Assembly (NCBI GenBank): GCA_036375275.1
Contig: DASUSF010000180.1
Coordinates: 1 to 8,804 of the forward strand
Direction: 5' to 3'
DNA: 8,804 nucleotides
From: DASUSF01 sp036375275
GTDB taxonomy: Bacteria; Pseudomonadota; Alphaproteobacteria; Geminicoccales; Geminicoccaceae
Position numbers and translations under genes: made by a program. Positions 6,909-8,804 of the stretch are shown here, piece after piece (the first letter of the stretch is position 1; the number at the start of each line of letters is the position of its first letter). The notes under the pieces were generated by a model. The model saw only the letters and a list, made by a program, of their open reading frames with translations. It had not been told where the DNA came from and ran no database searches.

Positions 6909-8303
6909 ATGACCGACACGTTGAAGGTGATCTCGCCGGTCGACGGCGAGGTGATGGTCGAGCGGCCGCTGGCGACGAGCGGGCAGATCGAGGCCGCGCT
7001 TGAGCGGGCCCGGACCGCGCAGGCCGGCTGGCGCGCGACCCCGGTCCTCGAGCGGGCGCGGATCCTCTCCCGCGCGGTCGATGCCTTCACCGCCCGCACC
7101 GACGAGATCGCGCTCGAGATCACCCGGCAGATGGGCCGGCCGGTCCGCTACACGCCCAAGGAGGTGGCTGGCTTCGAGGAGCGGGCGCGGTACATGATCG
7201 AGGTCGCACCTCGGGAGCTCGAGGACCTCGAGGTCGAGGAGAAGGCCGGCTTCCGGCGCTTCATCCGTCACGTCCCGCTCGGCACCGTGTTCGTGGTCGC
7301 GCCCTGGAACTACCCCTACCTCACCGCGGTCAACGCGGTCTGGCCGGCGCTGATGGCCGGTAACGCCGTGATCCTGAAGCACTCGGCGCAGACGCCGCTC
7401 TGCGCCGAGCGCTTCGCCGAGGCGCTCGCGGCCGGCGGCCTGCCGGACGGCGTCTTCCAGGCCCTCCACCTCAGCCACCACGCCGCCGCCGAGCTGATCC
7501 AGAGCGGGCTCGTCGACTTCGTGAGCTTCACCGGCTCGGTCGACGGCGGCGGCGCGGTGGAGCGCGCCGCGGCGGGACGCTTCATCGGCACGACCCTCGA
7601 GCTCGGTGGCAAGGACCCGGCGTACGTCCGCCACGACGCCGACCTCGAGGACGCGATCGAAAATCTCGGCGACGGCGCGTTCTTCAACTCCGGCCAGTCG
7701 TGCTGCGCGATCGAGCGGATCTACGTCCATCGGAGCCTGTACGATCCGTTCGTCGAGGGGCTGGTCGAGCTCGCCCGCTCCTACCGGCTGGGGGACCCGA
7801 CCGATCCCGCGACCACGCTCGGGCCGATGGTCCGGTCGTCCGCGGCCGATGCGGTGCGCGACCAGGTCGACCAGGCGGTGCGAGCCGGGGCCAGGACCCA
7901 CGTCGACCCGAAGGCGTTCCCGCGCGATGCCCGCGGCTCCGCTTATCTGGCGCCACAGGTCCTGACCGGGGTCGACCACGGCATGGCGATCATGACCGAC
8001 GAGACCTTCGGGCCGGCGATCGGCGTGATGCCGGTCGCCGACGACGAGGAGGCGGTCCGGCTGATGAACGACAGCCGCTACGGGCTCACCGCGGCGATCT
8101 GGACTCGCGACCTCGAGGCCGCGATCGCGCTCGGCGATCGGATCGCGACCGGCACCTGGTTCATGAACCGCTGCGACTACCTCGACCCCGCGCTCGCCTG
8201 GACCGGGGTCAAGGACAGCGGCCGGGGCTGCTCGCTCTCGCGCCTGCAGTACGAGCACCTGACCCGGCCGAAGTCGTTCCACCTCAGGCTGGCCGCCGGC
8301 TGA
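6909..8303 (+). CDS. NAD(P)-dependent aldehyde dehydrogenase
   Basis: This 464-aa protein of the aldehyde dehydrogenase superfamily (PF00171) should oxidise an aldehyde to a carboxylate in the cytoplasm. The main family motifs are present: PWNYP (132-136, oxyanion N134), ILKHSA with the cofactor-binding K157, FTGS (207-210), ELGGKDP with catalytic E231, GQSC with catalytic C265, ETFGP (365-369, E365 and F367), and a KDSGRG end motif (435-440). There is no signal peptide, and the length is near the short end of the normal range. The start is clear: GGGAGGA (6896-6902) lies 6 nt before the ATG. Two departures from the most common motifs are KHSA where KPS or KPA is usual, and a second Cys (C266) next to the nucleophile. 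The substrate cannot be read from sequence. Location 55 nt after the RND gene suggests co-transcription, but it could be an independent gene. Confidence 0.95.
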   Translation: MTDTLKVISPVDGEVMVERPLATSGQIEAALERARTAQAGWRATPVLERARILSRAVDAFTARTDEIALEITRQMGRPVRYTPKEVAGFEERARYMIEVAPRELEDLEVEEKAGFRRFIRHVPLGTVFVVAPWNYPYLTAVNAVWPALMAGNAVILKHSAQTPLCAERFAEALAAGGLPDGVFQALHLSHHAAAELIQSGLVDFVSFTGSVDGGGAVERAAAGRFIGTTLELGGKDPAYVRHDADLEDAIENLGDGAFFNSGQSCCAIERIYVHRSLYDPFVEGLVELARSYRLGDPTDPATTLGPMVRSSAADAVRDQVDQAVRAGARTHVDPKAFPRDARGSAYLAPQVLTGVDHGMAIMTDETFGPAIGVMPVADDEEAVRLMNDSRYGLTAAIWTRDLEAAIALGDRIATGTWFMNRCDYLDPALAWTGVKDSGRGCSLSRLQYEHLTRPKSFHLRLAAG

Positions 8304-8328
8304 GCCGGATCACGTCCGGGATCGGGGA

Positions 8329-8466
8329 ATGAGCCGCCGCTACGGCTGGATCTTCGCCGCGATGATCGCGGTTCTCCTCCTGCTGGCCTTCTTCCTCTGG
8401 CCGCAGACGCCCGCCCAGATCGGGGAGCAGCCAAGCGGGGCCACGACCGAAGAACCGGCCGGCTAG
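8329..8466 (+). CDS. Small single-pass membrane protein, 45 aa
   Basis: The frame reads MSRRYGWIFAAMIAVLLLLA and continues to a 45-aa product. It has a short basic N-terminus, one strong hydrophobic helix (about residues 7-24) ending FFLWP, then a polar, Pro/Gly/Glu-rich tail ending TTEEPAG at a TAG. The positive-inside rule predicts N-in, C-out. GGGA (8318-8321) lies 7 nt before the ATG. It follows the aldehyde dehydrogenase by 25 nt on the same strand, so it may share that transcript. The clean membrane-helix composition supports it being real, but I do not recognise a family and its length leaves some doubt. Confidence 0.6.
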   Translation: MSRRYGWIFAAMIAVLLLLAFFLWPQTPAQIGEQPSGATTEEPAG

Positions 8467-8474
8467 CCCCATGA

Positions 8475-8549
8475 TCTAGAGCCGTTTTCGATGAGGTGGA
8501 ACCACCTTGGACAGCAATTCCATCGCGCTCATCGGAAGCAGACGGCTCT
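8475..8549. repeat. Intergenic palindromic repeat, copy A (long hairpin)
   Basis: This begins TCTAGAGC and forms a long imperfect hairpin. AGAGCCGT (8478-8485) pairs with ACGGCTCT (8542-8549), TT (8487-8488) with AA (8536-8537), CGATGAG (8489-8495) with CTCATCG (8528-8534), and TGGAA (8497-8501) with TTCCA (8518-8522). That is 22 bp in all. It starts 8 nt after the small membrane gene. The CTAGAGC...CGATGAG...GGAACC pattern resembles multi-copy intergenic palindromes I know from alphaproteobacterial genomes. It lacks a T-run, so it is not a typical terminator. Confidence 0.75.
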
Positions 8550-8561
8550 GTTCCAGTGGGG

Positions 8562-8625
8562 TAGAGCAGCTTTATCCGGACGGCGATCGCCAGCCGGCGA
8601 TCGCGTCTAATCGGATGCTGCTCTA
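8562..8625. repeat. Second long hairpin in the intergenic repeat block
   Basis: Nearly the whole 64-nt segment can fold. TAGAGCAGC (8562-8570) pairs with GCTGCTCTA (8617-8625), ATCCG (8574-8578) with CGGAT (8612-8616), GAC (8579-8581) with GTC (8605-8607), and GCGATCGCC (8583-8591) with GGCGATCGC (8596-8604). The loop is AGCC. This gives 26 bp with bulges TTT, G and TAAT. The octamer GCGATCGC occurs in both inner arms. The outer arm shares TAGAGC with copies A and B. Confidence 0.75.
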
Positions 8626-8656
8626 GAGCAATTTCCGATGAGACAGAACCGCATCG
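8620..8656. repeat. Intergenic palindromic repeat, copy B (apparently cut short)
   Basis: Positions 8622-8650 match copy A (8475-8503) at 23 of 29 positions in the same orientation: TCTAGAGC, TTT, CGATGAG and GAACC are shared. It begins in a perfect 10-bp palindrome, GCTCTAGAGC (8620-8629), that overlaps the right arm of the second hairpin. CGATG (8636-8640) can pair with CATCG (8652-8656), but no full right arm follows. Insertion-sequence-like DNA begins shortly after. Confidence 0.65.
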
Positions 8657-8665
8657 AACCGCGAC

Positions 8666-8804
8666 GGAGCTATTGTCAAATGTTGTGGACGGCCGGGCAT
8701 CAGGCGGCGTCCTGGAGGTCGGGTTCGCCGTCGACGAAGCGCATGCCGCGGACCACCTCGCCAAGCCGGGTCGGGCCGTCGAGACGGCGCCAACGGCGCT
8801 GGGC
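8666..8804 (-). mobile_element. End of an insertion sequence, probably IS256-type (partial)
   Basis: The segment runs from GGAGCTATTGTCAAATGTTG (from 8666) through the transposase stop to the window edge. The distance of about 30 nt from the stop to the putative terminal inverted repeat, and the look of the end sequence, fit an IS256-like element from memory. Only one end lies in the window, so the inverted repeat and target duplication cannot be checked and the boundary is approximate. Confidence 0.45.
8700..8804 (-). CDS. Transposase C-terminus, probably IS256 family (partial)
   Basis: Read on the minus strand, the last 34 codons before a TGA (8700-8702) give AQRRWRRLDGPTRL, then GEVVRGMRFVDGEPDLQDAA. 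The RRWRRLDG...L.EVVRGMRF.DGE pattern resembles the C-terminal end of IS256/mutator-type transposases, which commonly finish with a W-R-x-L, short spacer, V-x-G-x-x-F-x-D-G motif. The 5' part, including the catalytic DDE residues, lies outside the window, so intactness is unknown. It is the only minus-strand gene here and is convergent with the upstream genes. Confidence 0.6.
   Translation of the reverse strand, partial: AQRRWRRLDGPTRLGEVVRGMRFVDGEPDLQDAA

Noticed and set aside
4453..6912. An 819-codon + strand frame overlapping the RND gene
   Set aside because: Arg/Pro/Ala-rich out-of-frame translation with no hydrophobic helices, unlike the true RND frame.
4403..7123. A 906-codon open frame on the minus strand opposite the RND gene
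   Set aside because: It mirrors the RND and dehydrogenase reading frames. Its product is extremely rich in Arg, Asp, Glu, Gln and His with no domain or membrane pattern, as expected for an antisense shadow in high-GC DNA.
6765..8282. A 505-codon minus-strand frame opposite the aldehyde dehydrogenase
   Set aside because: The + strand frame carries the main dehydrogenase motifs; the antisense product has no recognisable features.
8305..8319. Small CCGGA/TCCGG hairpin after the dehydrogenase stop
   Set aside because: Only 5 bp, no T-run, and close to chance in DNA this rich in G+C.
8478..8549. The first long hairpin as a transcription terminator
   Set aside because: No T-run follows the 3' arm, and the arms match a repeat family shared with copy B. 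It may still affect 3' ends.
8583..8604. Paired GCGATCGC octamers as a cyanobacterial HIP1 signal
   Set aside because: Only two copies, both inside one hairpin; nothing else suggests a cyanobacterium, and the YCF48-like fold is also common in non-photosynthetic bacteria.
8475..8656. Spaced repeats as a CRISPR array
   Set aside because: Only two imperfect copies 147 nt apart, with palindromic filler and no regular spacers or cas genes.
8177..8764. A 195-codon minus-strand frame across the repeat block
   Set aside because: It runs through palindromic repeats and antisense to the dehydrogenase end. The transposase tail is in a different minus frame.

Overview
The window is high-GC DNA (roughly two-thirds G+C by eye, not counted), with codons strongly biased to G/C in the third position. 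The gene families, the RBS style and the CTAGAGC-type intergenic palindromes at the right end suggest an alphaproteobacterium, possibly Rhodospirillales-like. That placement is inference. Almost all coding is on the + strand and tightly packed.

Layout. (1) 44-232: a 62-aa two-helix membrane protein (holin-like in shape), closed by a textbook rho-independent terminator at 253-283. (2) 356-6853: a four-gene envelope operon. It encodes a DUF1302 outer-membrane beta-barrel, a DUF1329 periplasmic protein, a YCF48/BNR-type beta-propeller, and a 12-helix MMPL/HpnN-type RND transporter. The last two junctions are 4-nt stop/start overlaps (TTGA and GTGA) with no visible Shine-Dalgarno, pointing to translational coupling. 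(3) 6909-8303: an aldehyde dehydrogenase 55 nt after the transporter, with its RBS inside a predicted hairpin. (4) 8329-8466: a 45-aa single-helix membrane protein. (5) 8467-8804: a non-coding repeat block with two long imperfect hairpins and a third, apparently cut-off copy of the same repeat. It runs into the end of an insertion sequence whose transposase C-terminus is read on the minus strand (8700-8804, continuing beyond the window).

How the genes may work together. DUF1302, DUF1329, YCF48-like and RND genes are known to cluster in Proteobacteria, but the cargo is not established as far as I know. Family knowledge places one product in the inner membrane (RND), two in the periplasm (DUF1329 and the propeller) and one in the outer membrane (DUF1302). 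My inference is a trans-envelope route for a hydrophobic substrate, with the RND protein as energised pump, the DUF1329 protein as carrier or chaperone, the propeller as scaffold, and the DUF1302 barrel as outer-membrane exit or receptor. The aldehyde dehydrogenase may act on a related aldehyde. This operon is the best candidate for a poorly described system in the window. The palindromic repeat block and the insertion-sequence junction are the other points of interest.
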